Source: Angiostrongylus vasorum (lineage: Eukaryota; Nematoda; Chromadorea; Rhabditida; Metastrongylidae). Taken from it: a stretch of DNA of 64,000 bases. Under the pieces are notes generated by a model. It saw nothing but the letters and a program-made list of their open reading frames with translations. It did not search any database and was not told where the DNA came from. The position numbers and the translations under genes were made by a program. The stretch lies in assembly GCA_018806985.1 (NCBI GenBank), contig JADANN010000179.1, forward strand, positions 186,001 to 250,000, in the 5' to 3' direction. Of the stretch, positions 37,101 to 48,300 are shown piece after piece; the first letter of the stretch is position 1, and the number at the start of each line of letters is the position of its first letter.

Positions 37101-40100
37101 ATGGTACTGGCTGCAACTGGAGCCACGCAAACTGTTACACCTAGACGTTTATTCTACTGTACGGAATGTCATCGAAAGTTCAAGCACAAGGTAGTATCTT
37201 TAATTATGAGCAGGTCTTTATTGTAATACACAGTCAATAGAGGGAAGTTGATCGTGTTTTCCGCCATAACAGTTTTGGTTGTGACCGCAGTTTACCAAAA
37301 ATTTACGGCCGGTGATGCTTTTGTGGTTTTCAGTCCCCACGAAAAGTTTTTTGGGTTTCTGATGAACTGGATGTTTTTTAATACTATCAAGATGTTGCTT
37401 GCACTATTGTTTCGCTGTTAATGGGAAGTTTTTGTCATGGAAGGTTTAAAGCGATCATATCTTTAACACATAGGGTGCAAGTAAGTGAAAATACTTGGTA
37501 TCATCGAAACTACTTGTCTGTAAAAGGGATAGATGTTGATCAGCTTGTTCCCACACTGTCCTCTTTTTGAACTCGTATGCTGATAGCGTTTTCCTTATTT
37601 TATAGACGTCATGCTCAAATAGATTCTTAATTAGTATAAAAGATAACTCTTGTATTTTTTAAGGTTTTTTCTGCAATTATTAATCCAGCCCGTTTTATTG
37701 CTGTCATTACAGTAATTTTGACGAATATATTTGTTCTATTGGCTGTATCTAATGTTGAGTCACTTTGGACATGGAGAGAGATTAAGTCTTGAGTTGTCAC
37801 TATTATCTGATAACAACGAAACCAGCTTCGCCATTTTTCGAAGTATCTTTCACATATGCATTCAGCCACCTCAGCTATGTTTTATGAAGTCGAATGTATG
37901 GCGCATTCCTCAGGAATCGAACAGCTCTGAACGCTTTATTTTTTTCTCCTTTGTCTCATCTCGTTGTGGACTTTATTAATCAAAAATAAGAACTATTAGA
38001 ATATACCGGCATTTGCTTTGTTTCCTTATCTTCTCTCCAGGTCTTTCCTCATCTTGACCTGATAAACTACTGATTTTCTGAAGAGCACAAAACGTAATTT
38101 ACGTAATTTCATCGTCTAAGCATATTATTGGAACTGCAAAGCGATTCAGCAGGCGAAAATTTTTGTCCAGCAGACTACGGTGGTGTTTCACAATATATCG
38201 TTGGTGCTTGCAGCTGTTTAGCTTGCCTCTGAGACTATGAAATTTTAAACTTTCATTTTTATGTTTTCGTTTCAAATGAAATTTAGTTGACATTTTGGAA
38301 AAGTTCCAGATACTTTCAGAATTATAGATAAAAGTTGGGTAATTAAACAAGTGAATTATTGAAGTACATGGCCATGGAAAGGGATCATATAGATAAAAGT
38401 CTTTTTTTGCAAGTGTTTTAATTTGTAGGCTCAAGTGCTTTATTTCAAAAACGTTTGCTGCTTAAGCGCTGTAGTTATTAAAAAAATATTTGGAGTTATC
38501 AGGAAATTGTTATCGTGCGTTATATAATAGTTATATACAGTTCGCTTCTGACCTCCAATTGGTTGTTATTTTGTTCTCAAATAATTATGATAATCATGAT
38601 CGTCGTGTAAAATGGTTGAAGTGACCGATATGGTTTGTGCTTGTTCTGAAAACGTCTACCAAGTGTTGACAGAGCCGTAGTTGTATGATGGACGACTTTT
38701 TTACCAGACCGCACACAAGAAATGGAATTGTTACGTTAGTGGGAAGTATACGTAGACCTTGGAGAATGCTGAGGAGTTAAGAAAAACCGAATTTAATAGA
38801 AGAATACATAGTACAACAAAGGGGGCAGGGTCATTTTCTGTGGGGAGCAGATCTCTCGAATGAGTCAGTAGGAGTAAGATCTTAAGATTTTAGCGTCAGA
38901 TAGAAAGGCCAGTCACGCAAATTTAGGGATTGCACATTTAACTGTTGAGAACTTAAACTTTTTCTGTAGGTCTTTCTACTAATGTTCAGGAGCAACTTTA
39001 TATTCATGCGGAAGCGTGTATCATAGAAGCGTTCGAAAGCGAGGTGATAGCCGCATTCAGCGAAGTTCCTACGTTACGACAAAGTTCATTTCCCACATCT
39101 GAGGTTTCGGTTAACAACAACGTTGTGACTGAAGATTCCTCTGCAGGATTTGGAATAACCATTAAGGTACACATTACTTTTAGTATCAAGTGTACTGCAC
39201 TAGTTTTAGTGATTGTGACCCAATGGGTTAGTTGATTTTAACATTTTTGAAGAATTGTTTGGGAGGATTTATTCATCACAGAGAACTAACACGGTTGAAC
39301 GCGAGGAATTTGTGACATTAAAAGTGGGTGAAGAACAGTGCGAAGGTGATATTAATGGCACAGACGAACGAACGTTGAATGTTAAGGAAGATGTGTACCA
39401 TCCTAAACTTATCACATATAGCAGGTCATTTCCAAGGCATTTCATCTGTTGAGTGTGTTCATGCATTAATTAGATTGTTCATTATTTCAGCAAGAATGAT
39501 GATATAAGTCAAGCACAGACACTGGAGGGACCTAGTGGATTAAAACTTGTTGTCTCCGTTGAAAAGGCCGAGGTACGCTATTGCGAAAGTGACGTTAATA
39601 GAATGCAGAGAAACAAGTTTTTTAAGTTGATTTTTAGACCGCGGAATCTCCACCTCCTCTGAGTGTGGAGGAGACAACGAATGTGCAGACGGTCAATGGG
39701 GATGTTGATTCTTCTGATACTCATGCCGAAATTTCATGGGATGGAGAGGATCTACAGTTGGATTCCAATGACGTTGCTGAAAGAGATTTTGGTTTGTGTA
39801 ATTGTACATCTTTGACCATTGATCACTGACCTAGCTAGGGAGCTTGAGAATCATTCACAACTGCGTGTTACGGGATACATCTGCATTGCTCACTCGACTG
39901 CCTGTTCGATGATGCTGAATGATCTGTCATCCTGTTTACATAGCGACCAGGTTTTCTAGGCGTGTGTTGAAGCAGAAAGGATTGTAAGGTTGAAGAATTA
40001 GGCTCAGAGATGGTAGTTCTTTCCTATATAGTCAATGTTCTTGTAAGCTCCTCAATCGTCTTCTTCCGTCCTGCTCGGTGCTGAAGATAGGTGGTTCATA

Positions 40101-42035
40101 ATATTGATTTCCCACCTCAGATACACCTAGATGGAGCTTCTGCCTCAAATAGATCAGAAGGTTTTTACTTTAGCAGTATACCTTTATATACGTTTTATAT
40201 GCATATAATGCATATGCATACAGATATGTGTATATGTATGTATACAGAAGGATAAAAACAAGATGCATGTAAATGTATACAAATATATACAAATGTGTGC
40301 ATATGTGTACATATACATACATATGTATATTTTTATATATATATATCATCTTGGTGAATAAAATGGTGGGTGTCCGGTTTTAAAAGAGGTATCCTTTTTT
40401 TAAGTACCAAGTACGTCATTCAATCACATGACCACAACACCTCAAGTCATTGGAGCTCTTGCAAACGCAAATGACGATCCGTTCAAACCAAAAATGGAGT
40501 GTCCAACCTGCGGCTTGGTTCTATATCGGCACAATTTTTCCACACATTACCGGATTCATACTGGCGAGCTTCCATTTGCTTGTGAATATTGTTCGAGAAG
40601 GTTTAGGTTAGCAGTTTGTATCTTTGATGTTAAGTGCTTATTTCTCCGTATAATTTCTCTTTTTATTTAGAAACTGCCTGCTTTTATTTCGTGTTTAGGT
40701 CAAGTTCATCGTTGAAGGTTCACGTTCGAGCGCACACTGGTGAAAAACCGTATGTATGCCCATCCTGTGGTTATTCAACTATAACAAAACGTAACTTGGA
40801 TCGTCACATCGAAAATCACCACGTCCGAATGGGTGGTTCCAAAGGTCCTGCAACGAGGAAAAGCAGGTTAGAGCTCCATGTGTTTTTTTGTCCATCATGT
40901 GAATGATTGAGCTAACTAGGGTCTAAGATCAAATAAAGATCATCGGTAGTGTCTTTGAGTGAATTTTTATGGTTCAGTTAAACTTCCTGATGTCCTCTAA
41001 TACAGATAATCATTAGTGGAATTGTTAAGTGGTTCGAGTGGGCTCCAAATGTGTTTTCATCTTTCCGAGTAGATAAATGTGCTGTTTGCAATCTGCACAT
41101 GGCTGCTATTTGAGGATTGTAGTCTTCTTTTGTGAATGTCGTTGAATATGGTTGAGTCAATTCTCCCTCAAATTCCGTGATAGCTGTGGTACAGCTTTGC
41201 CATGTGTTTTTGAAAGAGTTGGTTGTTCCCAGTAGAACGGTGAGAAGCTTGATGATGCTCGGGATGAATGTCATTGCTACCACTGCGCTACCCAACACAT
41301 TTCAAATTTAAATGTATGTGATATGTGATTTAAAACACTTCCAATTTCCACATAGTCGTTGCCGTTTCCTACCATCTTTTCTATACTTTGGCGTTTACCA
41401 ACTTCCTGTGCATATTTTTTGTAAAAAGGCTTATTTGATTGGACCCATACCATTCATATTATGTAAAGTTTCATCTTGGTGCTTATAAAAGGAGGGAGTG
41501 GCATCCAACTTTATTAAGCATCGTTTGGAGCTGATTGAATGCGTATCTGGCTTTCACAATGAATCGCGGTGGCCTACTGATGTATCGAGCCAGTGCTGCC
41601 ATCCTCCCAGACAAGTCTGGTACCAATTTGCCGACCCCGGAGAGATGGAAGTCTTGGTGGGCCAAGGGCGCGGGAATCGACCCCATGTGTGCGTTGCGCC
41701 TCCGACCTCTGTGCCACACGCACCCTTTCCTCGGTAGTATAATGGTTAGTATCCACGTTTGTCTTGGTAATTATTTTTTCGGGATTTTTAAAATCTTTTA
41801 GTGTTTTTCACGTTTTCATTTATTCAGATATCGTGAAAACATTGACATGGAATGGATGGATGATCTCGAACCACAAGTATTGTCTTCATTTGGTCGAAAT
41901 TTCACTGAGAGTTCAGAAGTAACCTTTTCTGTTTTTACTTCGAAAGCCAGTTCTTTTTCATATAACTTAGAATTTTATTCTTATTTTTACTATAAAGAGT
42001 CATTAAGGATTCGACAAGATGGGAAGCGCATGTGA
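37101..42035 (+). CDS. C2H2 zinc-finger protein
   Basis: Probable nuclear DNA- or RNA-binding regulator. Exons: 37101-37190 (probable first), 38970-39175, 39277-39424, 39490-39572, 39638-39792, 40405-40606, 40699-40866, 41828-41918 and about 42001-42035. Exon 1 ends in half a finger (FYCTECHRKFKHK); its link to exon 2 is out of phase by one, so a small exon between them is missing. The middle exons encode an acidic Glu/Ser/Thr-rich stretch. Three fingers follow: CPTCGLVLYRHNFSTHYRIH, CEYCSRRFRSSSSLKVHVRAH split by an intron, and CPSCGYSTITKRNLDRHIENH. HTGE(L/K)P linkers join them. The tail is short and acidic, with stop 42,033-42,035. Family members are too many to name an orthologue. Confidence 0.8.
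37880..37945 (+). mobile_element. SINE-A tail fragment
   Basis: tatgaagtcgaatgtatggcg, cattcctcagga and ctgaacgctt match only the 3' tail of SINE-A. Confidence 0.45.
40190..40347. repeat. TA/TG/CA alternating tract
   Basis: An imperfect alternating purine-pyrimidine tract ending in (TA)n, in the intron before the first complete zinc-finger exon. No repeat C sequence adjoins it. Confidence 0.85.
41498..41730 (-). mobile_element. SINE-A copy in zinc-finger gene intron
   Basis: The reverse strand reads the head (GTGTGGCACAGAGGTCGGAG, then a B-box-like GGGGTCGATTCCCGCGCCC) and the full body, ending at the ggcatccaactttattaagc tail. Confidence 0.8.
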
Positions 42036-42302
42036 GCAATGGTCTTAATCCGTCTCAAAACAATAATGCCTGATAGCTGTTTTGTAGAGCTCTGCTTTTA
42101 TCGTGGTGCAAGAATCTGTGATGATGATAAAATCCTTTCTGCTCTGAAGTCTGTATTTCTGTTTAAGATCTGTTACTTGTTTCGAGACTTCTCTTATTTC
42201 TCCAAAGAAACAGTTTTTCTATAATTGGTTTTACGAATTTACATAATTTATTGATAGGTTGCTAGTTTATTCACTTTTTACCTTCTCATCTGATCTTTCG
42301 AG

Positions 42303-45300
42303 ATGAGGAGGATATTATGTGTCGCAGAGAAGAACGACGTAGCAAAAGGAGTTGCGGCAATATTGTCAAAAAGGTGCCTAAATTCTTAAACTTTTTCTTT
42401 AGTCATTTTCAAATTTTAAAAACTTCTATATCTTAGACTACGTAAGCTGCGTCCACTAAGCCGCTGTGCCGAGGTTAGTGTAGAAAGTTAGACGTATTAA
42501 GTTAAGAGAATGTCATTCTCACGTGTCTCACGCTTCTACTGTATCATCTGTTATCCTGTTAATTGCACGGTCACTGGAGCAGGAGCCCGTAAACTTTACG
42601 TTTTTCCGTGTGCAATCCAAGGTCGGACCAGTGGGCTCTGGTGAAGAACTCTGATCATCGAATCGGTGGTCTTCGAGCGATGCGTTTCACATCCCGAAAA
42701 TTCCAACCACAAACGTTCGGCACACTTTATCTTCGACAATTTGGCGTGTAGAATGGCATCTTTGAATTTTGACGGTTGACATAGGTCGGAGCTTAGGGTC
42801 CCTTCCCTCATTGTTTGACACGGGATACTCTTAGCGTCGTCCTTTCGACTGCGCTTTCGATAACGCGGAGTAATCCTTCATCCTGCTTACGCAGCGATGA
42901 GGTTTCTGAAGCATACGTTAGGGCAGGAAGTACCGTTGAGTCGAAAAGGTGGGCACGGAGTCGGGTATTCCTTGTTCTCTTCATTACCTCCTCGATGCTC
43001 TTGAAAGCACCCCAAGCCGCTCGTTTCCTTCTGTTCAGCTCTGGAGCTAAGTCTTCATCATATTGATTTCGCCACCTAGATAGATATAACTGGAGCATTC
43101 GGAGACATTCGTTCCGTTGAGCATGAATGGGGCATGCGTAACCAATCCGTTCCTCATGTACACTGTTTTTGTGAAATTTAGTCGAAGACCAATCTTTCCA
43201 CAGGCTTTATCAAAGTCGGCAAGCATTCGTTCCGCTTGGCTAATGTTTGGTGTTATAAAACGGTGTCATCAGCAAAGCCAAAATGGTGTAATTGCCTATC
43301 ATGAATTTTCGCTCCTATTTTTGTCCCATTCCAATGTTCGCTTGACGTTCTCGAGGGTAGCGGTAAATAATTTGTCGAGGTGGAATCGCCTTGCCTAACT
43401 CCGTTTTGAAATTGATGTTAATATCGATGTAGAATGGCGATATTTTGGTTGTGAAAATAATCTTTATGTACTAAGTAGGGTCTCCTTGACTGTTAAGGGC
43501 TTCTGTGACTGCTTCTGTCTCAATTGAGTCAAAAGTTATGCAATAGATCACAATGTCATCAGTTTTTATTAACTGCCTACTATTTTTTAGTGGGAATGTA
43601 TTATGTGAGATATAACTATAATGTTGCTCAGATATTTGCAAAACTCCGGACCGCTGGTGTAAGCGGTGAGGACCGAACGCGCTATTACCATTTCCGGTGG
43701 CAAACGCTTTCACCACCACGCCAGGCGAGTCCTTCGTTCTGACTGTCTCACAGCCGTGTTGTTGACCTATATGCGCTATCAGCAATCACCCAACAATAGG
43801 ATTGGTCTGAGGAGCACAAATCGGCATGAACCCAGTTAAGCTAAGGCTATTGTATAAATCACAATGTCGTCAATTTTTATTTAACTAGACATTATGCAAG
43901 CGTACCCCTTATTATACTTCGTGTTCTGTGGAACCACTCTACCATTCCTCCGTTCATCGATAGCCTTTCCTGCTTCCAAGTGGTTAACTGGTGTAAAGCC
44001 TTGAATCCCAGCTTCTTTTTCTTTTTAGCAAACCTGCGTTGTAAAGTGAGGAGTCCGTTTTTATGTTGAACAAATTGGATAGTCTTCAAAATACTCGAGA
44101 ATGTTGTGATCATGTGCTCATGGAACAGTGGAGGACGGCAAAATCCATCGTTTCAAACGGCCTAGGGCTGTGTGCTTGAACCAGCAGTTGGTCGAATTCG
44201 TTCTTTATTGGCTTTCATGCCTCGCACCATGTGTATTGAATAAGCGATCTATTGAATGCAAAAAACAACAGTGAGAGAATTCTTCGCGTTAAAAAGAACT
44301 TGCTCTAAAGAGTATGCATCAAGGTCGATGCATGCTGTCCGTTTTTGCACCACCCTTCTGCATCGACGTAAACATATACTGTCGTATCGTTTTCTTTTAT
44401 TATGATTCGACCATCTTCACGTGTTTCAAAGAGTTGTCTGAAAACATGTTTGAGTCGGCGAGGCCAAATTAGTTGATGAATCGTCCTTCACCCACATGCT
44501 TGGCAATAGGGACCAGCATTATCCTTGAGTTACGATGCTGGTTCTTCGAAGACACTTGACAATTTCTTAAGTAATAGAGGAGTAGAAGACTCGAAAAGTT
44601 CACAACTTTAGAGAAAAACGGGGCGAATGCGTTGGCGAAATGAGAAGACCGTTTTGTATCCTTGTAAAAGAATATTTGGAAGGTAAACCAAATTTAGAGA
44701 AAATTCTTTGCTAAGCACGCATGGGACAAAGAAATATAATACAGAACTTTCCGAAGTAAAATTCGCTATCCTCGCATCCGAATCCAAAACTCCAGCCCGA
44801 AGAACTTTTGAAGCGTCTTGGATAAATTCCGAAAATCCATGGATGAACCGCTGAGTGCACTGTAATCAGACGTGACCTCGTCACATACTTTAGGCTAGTT
44901 TTTTTATCGAGGCAGACACATTGGTCACCCATGTAGGCTGTGCTGCTGGTCTTCGTCAGTAAGTTGGAAGTCTCATAAGGAATGGTGAAAAAACAGTGAC
45001 TTGGGAAAAAGTGCTTTCCATGAGAGTGAAATTAGGACTTCGGATTTTTCTGTTGGTGTTATAGAAGCACTTCATTGAACTAGATTGCATATCAATTTGA
45101 CGTTTCCAGGCTCTGAAGAAGAGCAGTGCGTAGTTCATTGGGAATGAGGAATGTTTTAAGCGAGGTCTTATTTCTATTGGAATTATTCTTTGCAACACGA
45201 TTTCTGTCCAAACTTAGGCGCAGCCAATCAAATGAAGACAACTATTTGGCGCCATATCACGCGATTCTTTCGTCTCTTCATGTACACAAATTTGTAACTG

Positions 45301-48300
45301 TTCGAAATACTCGAAGTTCGAATTATTCCTCTGATTAGATTGTACGTCATCTTGACCTTTCCATACTTTGAGGAAAGCTAAATTTGCCGAAATCTTAGCT
45401 ACCGCGATATAAATATTGCAGTAACAACCTCATATCTGGTCATCAAGAGAGCAGTGAAAATACCGTTCATTGGCGAGATTAATGGAAAGTCGATCGTGGG
45501 AATCAAAGAAAAGTCTGTGCTGTAGCGCTTTAAGAGTGTACAGAGTTTTCATAATATGTTTTATCAGTTTTATATTCGCTTGGAATCAAAATTTTCGAAT
45601 AGAATTGAAGACGAAATTTGGATTTTTAATATTTCCTAGGCAAGTGCAATAGCCGCAAAAAACCAAGGACATACTTAAGGAAAAAAGGGAACACCACTGA
45701 GTCGTGATGGACCAAAGTCCGGTATTTCCTTCAATGTTCGACGAAGAAGAACTAGGAAAGAACGGGTTTCATGGGATCTAGAAAACAAACCGAAATTTCA
45801 CCATGACATTGGGTTCTGCGAAAACTGATTTCTAATTCCAATCTCTATTTTCACGATGGTATATCTTAATTCAGAATAAACTTTTATTAGTCGAAATGAA
45901 TATCCTTAGTATCTACGCGTTTTTGCCAGTGAGAAACGAGCTCTGAACTTCTGGAGACGACGAAGTTGTTGAAGGTATTTTCGGCCTCGACTTCGTTTAT
46001 AATCGAGAGACGGGTTGTTTTCCCTGAAGCAGCGATGATACCACGAAGCAGCGGTTTCTTTGTTAGCCATTCACATCGAGCAGCATTCGTCTGTTAAGCG
46101 TTTTGGACCTTCTAATGTTCTTTGAGTGCTCCGAAATAGCTGAGATGTTCATAGCGAGTCATTTGTTGACATTTCTTCGTTCCCATGCCTCATTAAAGCT
46201 CCGAGCCATTTGCACTGCATCAAATCCAGGTTTGAATTCGCAGAAAATTTGTTGAATTTGCTGTGTTGACATCTCAATTTCTAAAGTGTAAAACATGTCA
46301 AAAGTACATTGCAATTCAACTTTATGGAGGGAGAATTCGTAAAAATGAACATTGCAATAGTATGTATGCATGCAGTATGCAATAGTACAGCATCGAAAGG
46401 AGGCTGTTATTAAGGCACATATAAAAAAAATACGATTGCAGATCGAAAATCAATTCTCCAGAAACCTGTCAAAACAAAAACTCTTCTTTCTTCTTCTAAC
46501 TTCTAATAGGCAAAGATGTACTGTATTTTTTAGTTGTAGTTGGTAGTTGTAATAGTTTTTGTTGCAACTAAGCACGTCCACTATAGGATGGGTTATCTTA
46601 GTTTAAAATTGGAAGCGGCCAGTGTTTTCGTTTTAGTCTTATATGACTGGAGCGTGAAGCGCAGTGTTCATAGGCACCATCCAGTGCATATGGGGTCGAT
46701 CCCAGCGCCCCAGGTCCACCAACGTTTTATCACTCGGGGTTGGCAAATTGGTACCAGACTTGTCTGTGAGGATAGCAGCACTGGCTCGACACATCGGTAA
46801 GCCACCGCGAGTAATTGTAAAAGTCAGATATGCATTCAGTCAGCTCTAACGATGCTTAGCAATGGTGAATGCATGCCGCATCCCTAAGGGATTGATCAAC
46901 GCCGAGAGCGTAATCCCTTTTAATCCTTTTATGATTCTTATTAAAGGTCACGGAGTCACATAAGCGTTAGCACTTTTTAACACGTTGTTTTCGAAATTTT
47001 AGCATATTATAGCCTTGACAGGTTTTTGGAACGGATAAAACATTCTGTCAGCTGCTTCTTTTTATGTTTTGGTTTTATATTTTCTTTAGGTTTAAATGGA
47101 ATTGTTCATTTCTGTCCTAGTACAGATATATTTTAATGGATAATGACGCGTGTACCTCCTCCACCACTGATGAGATGTTAGGATGTAGGGGACATTTGGG
47201 TCACGATGCTCTATTAATTTTGAATTCCTTTAGGTCAAATGGTTCGTCGTGAGGGGCGGTCGGTATATAACAAGATCTACCAACTAAATGCGGACATCCT
47301 TGGGCAGGTAAGTTGATCTTTTTCTGTGCAGTTATTTTGCCACTACAAGTTTGCTTTTTCGAGCCTTGGTAATTTAGAGAGCAACGTTATCCGTTACAAG
47401 TGTTTGTGGTCACCTTATGGAACATGTTTTTCCTCCAGATATGAAGAATTGGAACGTAAGTTTTCCATCACTGCTTTGGGCAGATATAGGCACTGCAGTA
47501 GTAGCAAACTTTCTTGAATAAATTCATTCGATTGTTGACATCGCACCGAAAAAACTTACAGTTTTAGCTTGTTCCAGTTCGCTCATTATTCGATGCTCCT
47601 ATCTACAGTTCAATCCCTGAAAAGATGAAGGACATAGCTACTACTTTGACGTTAGTTGTGTCGGTATCATTTTAGAAATTCTTTCCTTAAACTGTTGATA
47701 AACTGTGTTCTTTCTTTGTTAACCTTACACGAGGTTGATAAATAAGCTGTAAGCTTACCATAGAAAAATACATATTGGTTAGTCATACCGAGGTTTTTCA
47801 TAGCAATTTTCTATTCTAACATCTCATGACAATCTTGTAGGCTGTCGACTTTAAGGACGCTAGCATCCGTTCTTGTCTATCTGTCGTCATCCCTAATAGT
47901 TATGTGACTGGTCTATTTTGTACCTTGAATACGAAGTATTTATCGAAGGTCTTAATTTCGTAGTCGTCTACATGGTCTCCTCACTCTCCTATTTCAGAAA
48001 CCTTCATCTAAGCACTTTTAAGTGTAGGTAATGAGATCCATTTTCGACGTGGTTGAAGTGTCAACACACATTTGAACTGTTTAGTAGCAAACTGAGAAGA
48101 CCACCGAGTCTAAATACTAAGATCCAATGATAAACAATACCAAGATCCACCACCGTCCTGGTATCAAACTATCGCATGATGGCAAATCTCCCTCTGGTCC
48201 ACAAAGGCGGCGACTGCATGGTGTGGTGCCCACCAGAGGCAGACTTTGGCTAGGGCTGACCTCAGGACTCCAGGGAACCACAATGGCTAAGCTAGTAAAA

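Noticed and set aside
43892..44400. Minus-strand frames suggestive of a DNA transposase
   Set aside because: No catalytic or DNA-binding motif could be named; left as unresolved intron sequence.
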